Counted from the stretch's first letter, positions 39,220-52,184 are shown. The stretch is DNA of 64,000 bases from Gorsachius magnificus (GCA_034008185.1 CM067095.1:8540610-8604609), one strand, 5' to 3'. Numbers and translations are program-made. The notes: generated by a model from the letters alone, not told the origin.

Positions 39220-40765
39220 ATGCACATCTGTGATGAAAAGACGCTGCTCTCCATATCTCTGTCTCCATCCAGCACAGAGATGCTGGGTTTTTCCACCTCA
39301 ATTTTTTCTCCAGCTCTCTCACTTCCTCCATCTTTCCCAGTCTTGCTATGGACTTGGAAATTTGGCCCTAATGTTTTTGTTTAAAGAGCTGTATGAACAT
39401 CTGGTCTAAAATCTGGAGCTTCAGTAAACACTGGACCCCAGTTATCACTTTACTATTCAGACCAACCTCCTAATTTAATCCAGAACCTCCTATACTTATC
39501 TGTATTCATTGCTAATATGTCCCTTTCACAAAAGCCTTATCCAAAGTTCTTTAAAGTCTGTAATATCACAGCATGCAGAAAGAAAGCAGGACCTGTTCTT
39601 CTGTGCTCTGCCACTGGAGAATGAAATCTTGACTGAGTGCACCACAGTGGTCAGAGCTTGGAAGACCATAAAACAGAAACAATTCTACTTACTGTGACAC
39701 TGACCCAGAGTCATACGTGCTTTTCTCTCTGTCCTGAGAACGGTACCGACCCCATAAACAGTAAATGAATCTTCAAAACCCACTTACACCAAGGAAACCT
39801 GACCATTTGAATGACTCCCCTGCATCCTAAACAGAGCTCTTGACAAAAGAAGAGCCTATCAAAGATTTACCACTCTTCCCCAATTTATACAAACTATCAC
39901 CTACCAGCACGCCATAGGACATTACTCAGGTATTCAAAATTATTTAAAAAAAAAAAAAAACAACTATTACATGGACCATCACAAAGAGACCGTGTTGTAA
40001 TTTCTCCTCTTGGGATGTCAGAATTTTCTCTACTTCAGTGAGCACCCTTTTCAAGAACTCTGATGACCAAGAAAGAATCAAAATATTACTTTAGATTTCA
40101 CTTATCTCTCTTAAGAAAATGTGCGTGAAGGCACCTAGGTATTTTAACATACCATACTAGCTCTGAAAAGCATACAACATCACAGATGTTGATCAGATGG
40201 CTCTGGTACACAAGTTCAGACATGACAACACTGAAAGGTAATAGCCACCTCAGGAGAAACCCCTGCTTGCCAGCTCCAGAATGGAAAGTCAAACTAACTA
40301 TACTTCTGTCTTTTATCCCTAGCTTCAGCACTCAAATAATTTAAAAACTAACAGCATAGTCTTCATTAAGTCACACTATTTTTTGAAAGATCATGAACTG
40401 AATGCCAAGCTCTGAAATGGAACTGAACCCAAAAGCAACTTCTAGCCCACAGTGCCACCAGGCACTCTGATTATTAGAGGACATGGGAGGAAAGAATAGT
40501 GCAGATACAGCTGCTTCCCCACTGAACGAAGCGCACAAAGAGGAAGATGAAAAAAAGCCAATGAAGTACTATGTGATGGCTACACCCACAAAGAGATATC
40601 AGGGTAAGAATAATCTACAATTGTTCATGCAACCCATCAAAATTTACAAAAGCACCTCTTCAAAAGGAACAGAAACACCACACTGCAATGCATCTACTGC
40701 ATACACAGTATATTCTTTTATGGTGAGCAAGTATAAAAGGAAGTGGAAGAGAAGGCTGAATCTTT
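39220..40765. other. Unique noncoding sequence with a poly-A run
   Basis: A run of 15 A lies at 39946-39960. The 129-codon frame at 40483-40872 ends in the low-complexity Lys/Asn/Thr-rich tract that follows and is not considered real. Confidence 0.7.
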
Positions 40766-40770
40766 TTCTC

Positions 40771-40841
40771 AAAAACAAAACAAAACAAAAAAACCAAAAG
40801 ACACACACAAAAAACAACCACCAAAAAAACCCCCCAACAAC
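40771..40841. repeat. A/C-rich low-complexity tract
   Basis: A5C, A4C and CA-type repeats grade into AAACCCCCC. It may derive from an old poly(A) tail, but no element is recognised upstream. Confidence 0.9.
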
Positions 40842-40844
40842 ATT

Positions 40845-43810
40845 TTCAAATTTTGTTGGGGAACCTAAATGAAACAGACTTCTTTTGTGTTCAGCTTAAT
40901 CTCTATTGCACATTACTAAAGCATCATGCACAATACAGAGCACTTGACAGCCTGTATATTAAACACAGTGCTGGGGTAAGCCAGCCTGAAAGAAACACTG
41001 CCAAAACCATAGCAAAAACACAGAAATCACCCATCTTTAAAAGAAACGTTCATATGCCATTATTTGATGTACATGTTGCTTTGTAGAGGGCTCAAGAAGG
41101 TTTTGAAGATAGGTTTGGAGGCACAGGAAAAACATTTCATCACAGGATTCATTGTCCTTACGCTTCTGTAGATGTCCTGTGAGACACTATGCAAGTCATT
41201 TGGTCCTTCTGTACATCTAAGCAAAGGGCAGAATTAATTTGGAGCAAGGTGGAATAATGCCAGTGCCAACTTCAGGGCAAGTAAACTACTGTGAGACCAA
41301 GAGTGCTGCTGTTCTTCCAAAGAGCACCTACTTTATCTGACTTCATACTTGTTATCTGAAGATGCTTTTATCAACTTGGTCTTAAGGGCTAATCCTTCAA
41401 CAGGGAGTAGGCATATTTGACACACCAGTTATACATAAAAAATGCAGTAACTTTTATCTCTGATTGGCAAATCTGTACATACATCTGTCTCATCAAATAC
41501 AAGACACAATCACAAATGATGGGGCTTGTTTTTCAGATGAGGCGCTCTCTCCAACTTTTAGTTAAACTGTGTGCAGGTGTAAACAGGCAATTCTCCATCT
41601 AACCAGCTGCCACTGCATACAAGTATCAGATAACCAAATTAGGCAGGTAAAAAATCTAATAACTGCTTACTTTGCCACTCCATCAATACTTAAGATGACA
41701 GATAATTACAGGAAAATAATTCTTAAAAGTCATTGGGATTTGTAAGTGAAAGTATGGGAAAAAGAAAAAAAGCATGTTTGGTAATGATAAAGAAATAGAG
41801 TGTTTTCAGACGTAATCAGTGAGAACTTAGCATAGGCAGTGATTTCTGGCCCAAATTATATCTGCATGTCATCCCTAGCAAGATGTCACTCATGCTTCAG
41901 TGTAGTTCATGATAAACATGAAATGGAGCAGACTGTTGATGCTCTTCAAGATCTGGGTAATCTGGTCTTCCTTGTTCAAGGACAGTTGTTTTCCACCACA
42001 CTTGGAAACTTAACTGGTTTCTGGCAACAGGAAGTGACTTGGTAAAAATAAATAAATAAATCACCGCATAAGAAACTTACTGTCTGGGAACAGCAGGAAT
42101 ACAACTGTAAACACTGTGGTTGCCCCAGTAGAATACTTGAAATTGCAAAAAGAACTCACAGCATTTTTAAAGGATATTAACAAGTAAGAGCTCAGAAATA
42201 GAACTTCATGAGTAATTGATTTGGTGTTTTGCTGGTCAGACTAAACCACTAACCAAGATAAAATTATTACTGTCAACATAGAATGGTTTGGGGGGTTGTT
42301 GCTTACCAGAGGGCAGAGGGCGAAAAAAAAGTTACTGAAGTGATTCCACCCCCACTCCCATAAACTGAAAGGCTCCATTTCATTTTCAGGTTGTTGAGTT
42401 CTTTCTTAAATTAAAATTTGACATTAATTTCTTTGGCTGCCTCAAAGCTGTACTCTTCACTGAACACATCATTTTGCCAAGAAACTCAGCTAAACTCAGC
42501 TCCTAATAATCCTGAGCTATAAACACCACAACAATGGAATTTTTTCCATTATTGGAAAGAGGGAGCTATATAGCATTTCATAGAAACAGTATTAGAGGCA
42601 AGAGCAGAACTGTTTATAGAATTGCAGCTACAGAAAGGCTTTTGAGAAGATAAAAGATCTGAGGTATCAAAGACAATATGACATTAAAACACTACATCTG
42701 AAAAGGAGCAGGAAAAAGTTTTTAAACAACCATAGCTAGTGAGGCTTTAGATTGCATCTCACCTAAAAATCAGCCTCTGTCATGAGAATTGGACATTTTT
42801 AAATACGTTGAGGAAAAAGCTCTCTCTCCTGATACACTCTATACTTCTACCATATATTGTAGAACCCTCATTTATCTATTCGAATGACCAACTATATCTC
42901 GCTATATTCAAGAGAATGATAAGGCAGACAGAGTTCAGACTTCTTCTAAATATTCTGCTCTCATTTACAATATCAGCCTCCATTTTTTGCTTCTGTGGTA
43001 GACCATGAACTATCCTAGGAATAGTATTGCAAAATGATAAATACTTCAATCTGGTATTACCTATCACCCTTTGCTACAAACAGAATAGTTTTCTGTGATT
43101 GTGTAATACATTGCTTGCAATCTAGGAGACATGGTCATTTGTTCAGTTCAAAGCTGTTATAGAATATTCATACTTCGTATCTTTTATGTTGATGGCAAAA
43201 GAACTAATCAAATTTTCATCTTATCTGTACCCTATGAAACAAAAGCAGTCTTTAGACACATTAATTTCCAGCTAAGATTTCCATCCTGAAAACAAGATTC
43301 ACAGGCCAAACACTTTGGCTGGCACTATGTTGTCACAAATTGAACTTCTGATTGTAGTTTTAACCATGTTAAAAACTGCACAGAGACACAGCTTTCACAC
43401 TGAACTCAAAAGTAACACACGACCCTGCTCAGTCCTAAAAGGCAACATCACTTTATTCTTAGTGTTTAGGCCTCATGCAGATGGGATTACTGCTTTGATG
43501 ACAATTATTTTGGTTTATATTTTGATGACATGACCAATCATAGACTGATTGTTATCAGGTGAATGTCAGCAAAATGCAGCTCAAAATTTTCTTTTGCTGG
43601 CTTGTAATTAGAAGAACTGGTTGTGCCATGCAGGTTGGTCTCTTACACATTTGTTATTTTTTTTTCTGTGAATTTCTACCTGCTTCTGTATTGCTGGTTT
43701 TCACAACAGCATTTCAGAGCATTTTCCTACTTGAAGGAAAACAGGGCCTTTTCAAATGACTTCTAACTGAGCAATGGGAAAATCAGTTCTAGCCAGAGGA
43801 GCAACACCGA
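40845..43810. other. Unique noncoding sequence
   Basis: A hairpin with arms AATGGAA and TTCCATT around TTTT lies at 42533-42550. An (AAAT)-type patch lies near 42045-42060. No gene or transposon can be supported. Confidence 0.65.
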
Positions 43811-43814
43811 CCAT

Positions 43815-43872
43815 TCAGGGCATGATGCAAAATTCTATTGCTCACAGAAGGAAAGTAATTTTTGCAATGAAC
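43815..43872. repeat. Possible ancient palindromic repeat remnant
   Basis: 'agggcatgatgcaaaattctattg' resembles the decayed start of old sauropsid repeats reading 'gggcctgatccaaagcccattgaagtcaatgg'. The remainder is weak. The family name is not known to me with certainty. Confidence 0.35.
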
Positions 43873-43879
43873 GAGAAAA

Positions 43880-45600
43880 ACACAGTCTGACTTACTTTTC
43901 TGTCTATCATCATCATCCTAGTAAAGATAAAGAAGCAGGTTTCAGTTCTGAGCTCACATATTTGAGTAACAATTTTGCAAGATAGACTTGACAACTATTT
44001 TGTAATAATCTAAGAGAAGACCAGTTATCTGTAGTGACTATTCACTCGGGATACCTAATCTGAGAAGCTAAAGGGGCACGATGTACAAGTCTTCCTTGTT
44101 AGTGTCATACATTAGCCATAAAAAGAAAGACCTCCAAAATCACAGTAAAACCTACCCCAATTTTAAAAGGTATTAAGAAAGCTAAAAATCTAGAAAAAGA
44201 TGTAATACAAGATCCAGTTCTAAGAAGAGACGGACACTCATTCCATGTTGGATATCGTATAACATCTCTTCAGTCGTCTCAAAAAGACTAAAAACTGATC
44301 CATAGTTAGTTAATGAAAAGAACCCGCATTTGAGTTTTTCAACACTGTATTTGGCTTCTTGGGGAATAGGTGTGTTTTCATCATGATTTAATAATAAAAA
44401 CTGGTGTTGGAAGGGGGAGCTTAGGGTTTCCTCATACAGCAGTAAAGTCCAGCAACCCTTCCTCAGAGAATGAAAAATAGAACTGACTTGCACTGTCCGG
44501 TGGTAAGAACAGGAAAAAAGGTTTAAATAATGAAAAATTAGATTTCAACTTCCTTTATTTTGCAAGCTTATCTATTCCATATGGCACAAGGGAATAAATT
44601 AAGAGGTGAAATAATTCACGACCCTATACTTCAGACACTTTGCAAAAGTATCTACAACTGCAATGTCGGAAAGAGTTACAGATGAGGGAAGAGATGCTAC
44701 AATGCTAGATTACCTTTAAGCATGTCTGATTTTAAAAAAAAAAAAGAGAGAGAGAGATTAATGTGCCTCAACTATACTCTAAGAGCAGCAGTATATCTAC
44801 TTTGCAATTTCCACCACATCAGTGATCAGGAAGTCCTGTCAGGGACCTTGCACCTTACCCACTAGGTCATGCTAAAATATATAAGCCTAAGTGTAAGGTA
44901 GTACTACATGCTTTTCTCTCTTTTTCTGCTAATTGTACTACAGATTTTTAACAATGTCTTTACTCCTTGGGAACAGAAGTAGGAATGGGCCAGCAATGTA
45001 ATTTTATGTGGTTCCTAGTCTGAGTGTCATGATCATTTGTCTTTTGTTACTATGGAAATCACTGCATAGAGAAACTGTGCATGGGCAGCCAATTAAAGTG
45101 TCAATACAAGTAAATATATTTAAAGAGGTCATGTCCATGCATTATGCAATGAGCAAAAAAAAGGCTTATATTTCTATCATGCTAATTAAATTGACATAGT
45201 TATTGCAAATCATTTTGTTTCACCTAGAGCTGTAATTAAGTGACACCACTTAATGATAAGGAACCAGTGCTGATTGAACATGCTTCTGTAGTAAAGATCC
45301 TCTGACAATGAAGGATGTTTCTGTTTACATCTCTCATCATTTCACATTCCCAAATGCCAATGTCTTTCCAGGGAGGTAAACACTAGTTTTTAAAACAAAC
45401 AATTACAAGCATTTGTAATTTTGGGCAGCCTTTAACCTAGCTTTTCACTAGCTACTTTGCATGATAAAAAAAGTGTTTTGAAATTATCTACAGTATTTTT
45501 TCTCCTAAAGATAGATTTTAAGTAGTAAAGCATCAAAGTAATCAACACAAAAATTAAAACTTTAATTGCCTTTCCAGTATGACTTATTTAATCAGGACAT
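43880..45600. other. Unique noncoding sequence with an A12-(AG)n tract
   Basis: A12 followed by (AG)6 occupies 44734-44757. 44990-45250 is non-repetitive, with CTTTTGTTA and ATGCAAT-like motifs typical of conserved noncoding elements, but no claim can be tested here. Confidence 0.6.
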
Positions 45601-45603
45601 ACT

Positions 45604-45684
45604 AGGCCAAATTCTGTTCTCCTTCATGGTGATTTTACTGGGATTATTCCCTATTTAGAGCAGATTTATAAATCTGTTTGGCCT
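45604..45684. mobile_element. 81-bp remnant with terminal inverted repeats
   Basis: The outer ends are perfect 8-bp inverted repeats: AGGCCAAA (45604-45611) and TTTGGCCT (45677-45684). The left end continues as 'attctgttctc'. This matches widespread ancient amniote palindromic repeats that read 'gggccaaattctgctctcagttacac...' and close with the inverse. Inside the right end is a 16-bp perfect palindrome, CAGATTTATAAATCTG (45661-45676). No clear target-site duplication is seen. A MITE-like DNA-transposon origin is inference. Confidence 0.6.
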
Positions 45685-45689
45685 CAGAA

Positions 45690-48145
45690 CTTCCAAAAGA
45701 AGTTAGGATAGTCAGAAATTCAAAACTATTTGTATTAAGTGCTTATATAGCCTACAGAGAGATTTACTAACGAAGCTCAACGTTACTATTTCTTTCCACT
45801 CTGATTTCTTTGCTTTAAGCTGCAGTCTTTCACCTGAACACAGAACACACACCAAGTTTATTTTAAGGTACAGCAACAGCTTCTGCTGACATCTCCTGCC
45901 ACTATGTGGAAGTGTGATGGATGGCAGTAAGACGATGTATAACTGAGGCTTCAAAGGATTTTGTCGGCATCAGCCACACCAACCATATGTCCCTCATTTG
46001 CATAGCCAAACTTGGCAGAATTCTTTTATTACAGTTCATTTTGTGGTCTCTGCAGATCCCATAAATATTTTCCTACATAGAGAAGCCTTGCCACATTAAT
46101 TATAATAGGATTGCTTTGCTAGGCAAATGGGAATACTGCCAGGATCTAATAATTTGGCATCCTGGTGTTTAATATTCAGAACAACTTAAATACAAGATAT
46201 ATCTGGAATGCCTACTGGATCTTTCAAGTGCACCATCAAATTTGGATCTCAAATTATTTTTTTTTTTATGCTTTCAAACTTGAAAGTTAATTCAGTGCTT
46301 TTAGAAAAGAAGGATAAATAGAAATGCTCTGAGCCAGGAACACTGTTGGCAGGGTCTGTGAAAACTCTTTCACCCATTTCTGTGAGAAAGATACTATTTT
46401 TATCCTGGGCTGTTCTTGAAAAAAGACCATCCTGCAGGTTTACTATGTAACACAGTCAGAACAAGACTGAGAAGAGAGTCTGACAGATTTTAAATTATTA
46501 TGGAAATCATATTTCCTAAGCAAAATCTAGGTATGTCTGGAGAGAAGGCTCATTACAAAACTTCATCCTCTTTATTATTGCTCCTAGAGGTAGCTGAGAA
46601 TCTCTTCATATCTTTATGTTATCAGGAATGAATTTTCTTAAATCTGTCTTTAGCTGAAAGTCTGAAAACTGATACTGACTCCTGACAAAATGAAATTGTT
46701 ATGACTGTTATGACACAAAAATGTATGTATCTGAACTAAAGTGAATGAAGATGAGACCCAACTAAAGGAACCCTAGAAGTGAATTCACTCTTAGGAGGAA
46801 AACTGATTTCTATCACTCAAGGTAATAAAAATCTCAAATACAGCTGATAGTTGTGCCATTTTGAAATCTGAGAACTCAGATGACTTCGAGATCTGTAAAA
46901 CCAAAGTCCAGCACTCACCAAGTTCAATATAAAAGACCAAACTCCATTTTACATGAGATCTGTATACAAACATTGCCTCCATGGCAGACTACTGAATCTT
47001 TCACCTTGAGTTTAGCACCAGCTGTAAGGAAATATTTAAAGAATATATATGCTTCCTTCGGGGTAAAGCAGCCCAGCAGCAGTAGGGCATTTTTATCTCA
47101 ATGTGAATAAAACAATCTATGTATATTTACTCCCTTATCAGTCACCCAATACCATGGATATAGTCCTGTAAAAATAACAAAGACAAAACTACATTTTAGG
47201 ATATACAATGCACCGAGAGCCCTGCTGTGGATACATACCTTGTTTAACTCGATTAGGAGTCATTTAATATCCCCTTACAACAAGGCACTGTCAAAAGTCA
47301 GAACACCAAGATTCAGTCACTTCATTACCAAAGGTGGGTAACCAATGTTCTTGCAAGAAAGACAGACGGACGTCTTGAGATCTGTCACTGGCACTACATA
47401 CTAGTAAGTGTTTGCAACCATCCATCTTCACAGGCAAATCTGTCTGCTATCCGCAGATCACTAAGCAAACTGGCACATAGCCAAACCCTCTGCTCTTTCT
47501 CTCCCTCCCTGTTTTTGGGGCCAGTGAAAGAAAGGAAACAATGCCAAGACAACCTTGGCAATTCTCCCTGTGTTTGTCACTACTATCTCCTGTTTCAGCC
47601 ATTAAAAGTATTGCAACGTACATACAAAGGCAAAAAGAGCAGCAGCATCATAGGGAAGGCAAATGCTTTGACCTATAAGCCCTATTGTTTGCCTAAATCC
47701 AGTCCCAAGCGCTAGACAGCATGTTGATAGGGGATCCAAAAGTGATGTCTGAGGAACAGATATCAGCCTTTTATATACTTACATTAAGAGTCCAATTCTG
47801 GTGCTTCTAAAAAAAATATATATGTATTTGTGTACAAGTATATACATACAGTAAGCACTAAGGTAAGAAAAATACAGGCCAGGAGGCTGAAACCATTCTA
47901 TTGCAGGCTAGAGGTTATTATTCTAGCAATGAGCTTGCCCATCTTTTTGCACCAAGGCTTTGAAAGGTTTGTATCAATTCTGTTGACCGTGATCCCTTGA
48001 TGACAGTCACAATCGGTGTTTTAAATGCACTTAACTTGATTAGGTCTCAGTGGATTGTTTGCTTTTCCAACTACCATACGCTTAGGAAGAGTGGAATATA
48101 AGCCTGGCCAGCTCTCAGGCATTCTTTTATCGATCCCAACTCTCT
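45690..48145. other. Noncoding sequence, octamer-bearing block at 45.99-46.20 kb
   Basis: A perfect ATTTGCAT octamer lies at 45996-46003, closely followed by GCCAAACTTGGCAG, an NFI-like pair of half sites. Poly-T of 11 lies near 46257-46267. An (AT)/(TATG) patch lies near 47815-47850. No gene is seen. Confidence 0.55.
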
Positions 48146-48149
48146 CAGC

Positions 48150-48205
48150 CTAAAGGTGGTAAAGCTCCCACTGACATCAATGAGAGCTCTTTGCCTGTGT
48201 GTGTG
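48150..48205. repeat. Ancient palindromic repeat remnant
   Basis: 'aaagctcccactgacatcaatgagagctctttgcctg' closely follows the sauropsid repeat motif 'aactcccattgacttcaatgggagttttgcctg'. It is diverged and its ends are unclear. A further 'agggcctgattt' string near 48351-48362 may be part of a neighbouring copy. Confidence 0.5.
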
Positions 48206-48391
48206 AGAAGTGCGTCATATGTTTATTTAAAAATAAACAAAGTCAACTGAATCAAAGTGGTGGATATTCAGCATCAGTATTTGGAAAAAAAAAATCACGA
48301 ACTTAATGCCAGCCCAGGGAAGGCACTGGAACCAGAATGCTTCAGTGAATAGGGCCTGATTTGACTTTAACCTGCCCAACCTTCAAATTTC

Positions 48392-48435
48392 AACTCTGCT
48401 AATGATATTTTTGAACTCTGCTAATGATATTTTTG
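48392..48435 (+). repeat. Exact 22-bp tandem duplication
   Basis: The unit aactctgctaatgatatttttg occurs at 48392-48413 and again, identical and directly abutting, at 48414-48435. Identity of the copies points to a recent duplication or a polymorphic two-copy repeat. Confidence 0.95.
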
Positions 48436-48439
48436 GGAA

Positions 48440-50005
48440 AGCACAGCCAGACAGGATTCCTGAATTACTGCTACCCAAATGTTTTCTGTAATAGCCAACC
48501 AGTTTTTAATAATGTCTTTCAATAACTACAAGGTTCAGGTGGTTTCAGGCCCACTGCACCCCACAAAGTTTTTACAGCATAGCCTATCACCAGGGCCCCT
48601 ACTCCTACTGACCTTTGCACATATAGCAAAACCACTGAAGCAAATTTCTTTTAATCACTTTGTCCATCTTTTTCTTTCTAAAAGAGCAGTAACAACTTAT
48701 TTTAATAACAATCTCATTTTAAGCTTAAAATAGAGCCAATACGAGAAAAAAAATGAACTACAAAAGGCAGGAGTGAGAAACTGAAACTAATAGAGACCAT
48801 ATTTATGCAAGTATGTGTATTTAAGGGTTTCAGGTTTAGGATAAGTTCCCCTTTGCCAAAAATGTGGCAGCTATATTTGCTAGTCTCCATGGGAAATGTT
48901 ATGAAGAATCAAAAGTAAACAAGTTTTCCTTTCAAATAAACTTGACCCGTATGTTTTAGACATATGTTTCCCTTTGAATCCTTGTCCTTTGATGGTGCTA
49001 CATACTTTTCGCCCTTTAAGAGCAAATACTTTGTTGTTATAGCAATAGTTTCCCACAATTCTACCATAAGGGCCTCCCTGGTTTCTGAAGCCAGGGCTCA
49101 AAAGCCATCCTCACCCCTTGCACACAGCTTCTCCAGGCAGGATGCCCCAAGCCCTTTCTATAGTTCTGCAAGCAGAGGCATGTAGCTCAGTGTAGAGGGA
49201 AACAGGGTTCACTTCTGAATTATCTATGATCCCTTGCACTTTTCTGTTCTCTCTTACACATCAATTGATCCCTTTTTTCCCCCCCAAGCTCTTTGTGTGG
49301 AATTAGCTCTAGTCCTCCTCCTTTAACTAGGATGAGAATTTTTTAAGATACCCAAAAAAAAAAAAAATCTTGTCTCAATGTAGCTTACACAAAACTTTTG
49401 GGTTGTTAATAACATTCTTGCTATTTTAGAAATGAACCTCACCCAAATTAATACATTGGGCAACAGGTTGCCAAGGCACCATGCTGGACTGTCCAGAGGA
49501 TTGAGCATAAGACCTCCAAATCTAGAAGTAGGAAGTTACAATTGCAAGTAAAAGGACTTTTAAATCTTGCTTGTGAGCAAGAGCAAATTTAGACTTCACT
49601 GTAAGGCCCACCCACTACAGGGAGATAAATGCTCACTCTGATGTACTCCAGAACGGTAATCACTTATTCCATGTATTTTCTGCTAATATGTTTACAGACC
49701 TCCACCAATGCACAATTAATAAAAAAGTTACAGTGGTGCTTTCCCCAGCTTGCTTCTGTATCAAATCTCTCTTGCTTCCGTTCAGCCTCAGTCTTTGTAC
49801 TTCTGCCCTCATTAGCACTCCTGTATGAACAACTCCATAGGGAGTCTGGCACTTCAGAAGTTACTTCTCTTTCTGGACATGTCTTGGTTTAATTATCTGT
49901 TTTGAACAGTGCGACTAATTGCTGAAAGAAGAAACTGTGACAGTCAGGAGCTGGAGTGTGGTGTAACAGGCCACCAGTCCTTAGCACGAGTACTCAATCG
50001 TTGAC
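48440..50005. other. Unique noncoding sequence with a poly-A run
   Basis: A run of 14 A lies at 49354-49367 and a C8-type pyrimidine patch near 49272-49286. No gene or transposon is recognised. Confidence 0.65.
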
Positions 50006-50011
50006 TTGATC

Positions 50012-50072
50012 ATGTCCTGACTGAAGTTAATGGAAGCTTTGACATGGATTTAAATTGCCACAGGATCAGGTT
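50012..50072. repeat. Ancient palindromic repeat remnant
   Basis: 'gtcctgactgaagttaatggaagctttgacatggatttaaattgccacaggatcagg' follows the known pattern of two inverted 'gaagtcaatgg' blocks closed by 'caggatcagg'. The outer 'tcctg' and 'cagga' are inverted copies. This is an old, inactive element of uncertain class. Confidence 0.6.
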
Positions 50073-50103
50073 TTTGATCAGTTGAGATCTGCGTCATGAA
50101 CTG

Positions 50104-50210
50104 TAACCTTTATATAGCATTGACATGCATCATCTGAATCTTATGGTACCATCACAACACCCCAAAAAATCCTAGGTCAGAAATGGGTGAGGTCATTAGC
50201 CTGAAATAAT
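50104..50210 (-). repeat. MIR-like SINE remnant (antisense, 3' half)
   Basis: 'cctttatatagcattgacatgcatcatctgaatctta' matches the antisense MIR 3' region ('cttttatagcgcctttcatccgaggatctcaaa'). It is followed by 'accatcacaacacccc' ('cctcacaacaccc') and 'taggtcagaaatgggtgagg'. Order and spacing fit; divergence is high. Confidence 0.5.
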
Positions 50211-50219
50211 TTCTACTAA

Positions 50220-51900
50220 TATCTATAGATAAACACTGATTGCAACAGGACTAACACAGAGCATGTGGTGAAAGTGATTTCTACAAAGACCCAAGATGAT
50301 TACGTTTAATGAAAAGAACAGGTTTTCTCCTCCATCTCCAACATTTTATCTGTTTAAAGTTTTGTCAATGTGGAAAGCTCACACCTGGGAATTTCATGGT
50401 TTGTGAAATGAACATATGTGAAAAATATTTCTCGATGAAACTCCTTGTTATAACAGGCATTTCAACAAAGTTCAGAAGAAAGCATGTTCCAATGAGGGGA
50501 ACCAGAATATTGTGAAGTAGAAATGCACCATGAAAACAGGATTTTTTGTATTAATAAAGAAGTTGTAACAGGACAAAAGAGGTCCTAGTCAGGATCCAAG
50601 TCCCATCATGCCTGACACAGTACAAAGACATCCCCAGGTATTTTTCTCCCAACACTGTTCTCCTAGATAACATGCATGGAAGGAAAAGATACTAGCTAGT
50701 CTGCTTTGCAGGATGAAACAGATAGCTCTCAGGAGAATTTCACAGTGCAAAATAAATGAGCATGGATATCTAAAATCAGTTACATGTGTCATCTAAAAGC
50801 TAAGCTTATTTAATTTCTTGTATAGGCCAGAGGCTTCAAGAGAAATCTACCTTGCAATTATATTGCTCTTCTAGTTTCTTCTCACTTCCCCCTTTTCCAT
50901 CTCTCTCTCTCTATATGCACACACAGAGGACATAAATCTTTCCCTTATTCAGCCATTGCACAAGGACTCTGCAATCAGCTCCAAGACTGGTGAATGCATA
51001 AGCAGTATCCAGAAGACCACAGCCAAGGAAGAAACCAAGACTAGCCCTCTTCCCCACCATTTCTGCTGACCCTAGTAGCGTCACTCAGAGCAGCAGAAAC
51101 TCCTGATACCATGGGGATGCAGACTGGCTGGCTGAACACTTGCCTTCCCGTCTATTTACACTGTAATTGGGAATGATGATGCCCTCTGCATGCAGGACAG
51201 CCAAGATGCCCAGCAGATAGGTTTCAAATATGAACACTGGCCTTGGAAAAAGTGAACATCAGCTTTTGTTAACTCTGCTAGATCTGTCCTCTGGTTGTAC
51301 ATTCTTACTTGAAGGTCAATACTTGTTAGAGTATTTTATACTCTATATATTCATGTAATATATAAACTAGTACAATTTCAGTTATAAAATTCATATTTAT
51401 TATATTCATATTATATACAGAAATATCTTAACACTAGGCTTACCAGACAGTCTTATACACTTTGGCCCTAATGAATTTTCATTCAATAAACAAACAAAAC
51501 CAGAAAACCCCAAGAAAACCTTACTGATAAATGTGTCTGTTCACAGGGCTTTCACTAGCTGAGTTCAGAATGACAAATTAAAGACTTCAGATCCATTTTT
51601 TGTTTTCAATAAAAATCTTGTTGAACAGTGTCATGAATATTCATGGTTCTGGCACAGCTCCAGACTAAGCAAGAAGAGCCAAATCAAACAAGAAAACAAC
51701 AGTCCACTTGGCTCTACAAAAGGATGCATTGGACTTTGTACACTAAAGCATGCACTTAAAAAAAAGGTACAAATCAAACTTTGCTGTGACTATGCTCAAA
51801 GGGAAATAAATTCCCCCAACACCAAAAGCAATCCCTATGCTAAAATAGTAATGCTGGGCAGTTACTAACTGATACAAAGTCCACTGGCATCAGTAGTGTG
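50220..51900. other. Unique noncoding sequence
   Basis: A (CT)n-CACACA patch lies near 50900-50928. A TATA/ATAT-rich segment runs through 51330-51420. No gene is recognised. Confidence 0.65.
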
Positions 51901-51904
51901 TCCT

Positions 51905-52180
51905 ATTTACATCACAGGAGTGCAAAGGTTGAGGAGCTGCTGGTTCGCAGCTGCTGCTCATGGTGGCAGTGGTGGCAGAGATGACCTAAAGCAGCAGTTT
52001 CTGGAGGCCCTTTGGCTAAAACAGCTGCGTTGCCTCTGGCAGTGCCGCAGAGTGGTCTGAAAGGTGCTGCCTGCAGATCTCCAACTCCTCTCTTTGGTGC
52101 AGAGGGGACAGGGTTATAAATTGTGCTTTCTCAGAGGCAATCTAGCAGCTGTCTGTGGTACCCTCAACCAGTCCTTGTAT
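51905..52180. other. GC-richer noncoding segment with small repeats
   Basis: A GC-rich patch contains an exact 9-bp tandem repeat (tggtggcag at 51961-51969 and 51970-51978) and several GCAGCTGC-type palindromes. It resembles a fragment of an exon or an unidentified repeat but matches nothing I can name. Open frames here are short. Confidence 0.4.
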
Positions 52181-52184
52181 TTAG

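Noticed and set aside
40483..40872. 129-codon open frame, Lys/Asn/Thr-rich at its end
   Set aside because: Its C-terminal third is translated A/C low-complexity sequence (40771-40841).
41215..41290. 'agggcagaattaatttgg' resembling an ancient palindromic repeat
   Set aside because: Only one short block fits, and no inverted partner is found.
42278..42293. atagaatggtttgggg, resembling the antisense CR1 3' end
   Set aside because: Only 16 bases agree, and the following sequence does not continue into CR1.
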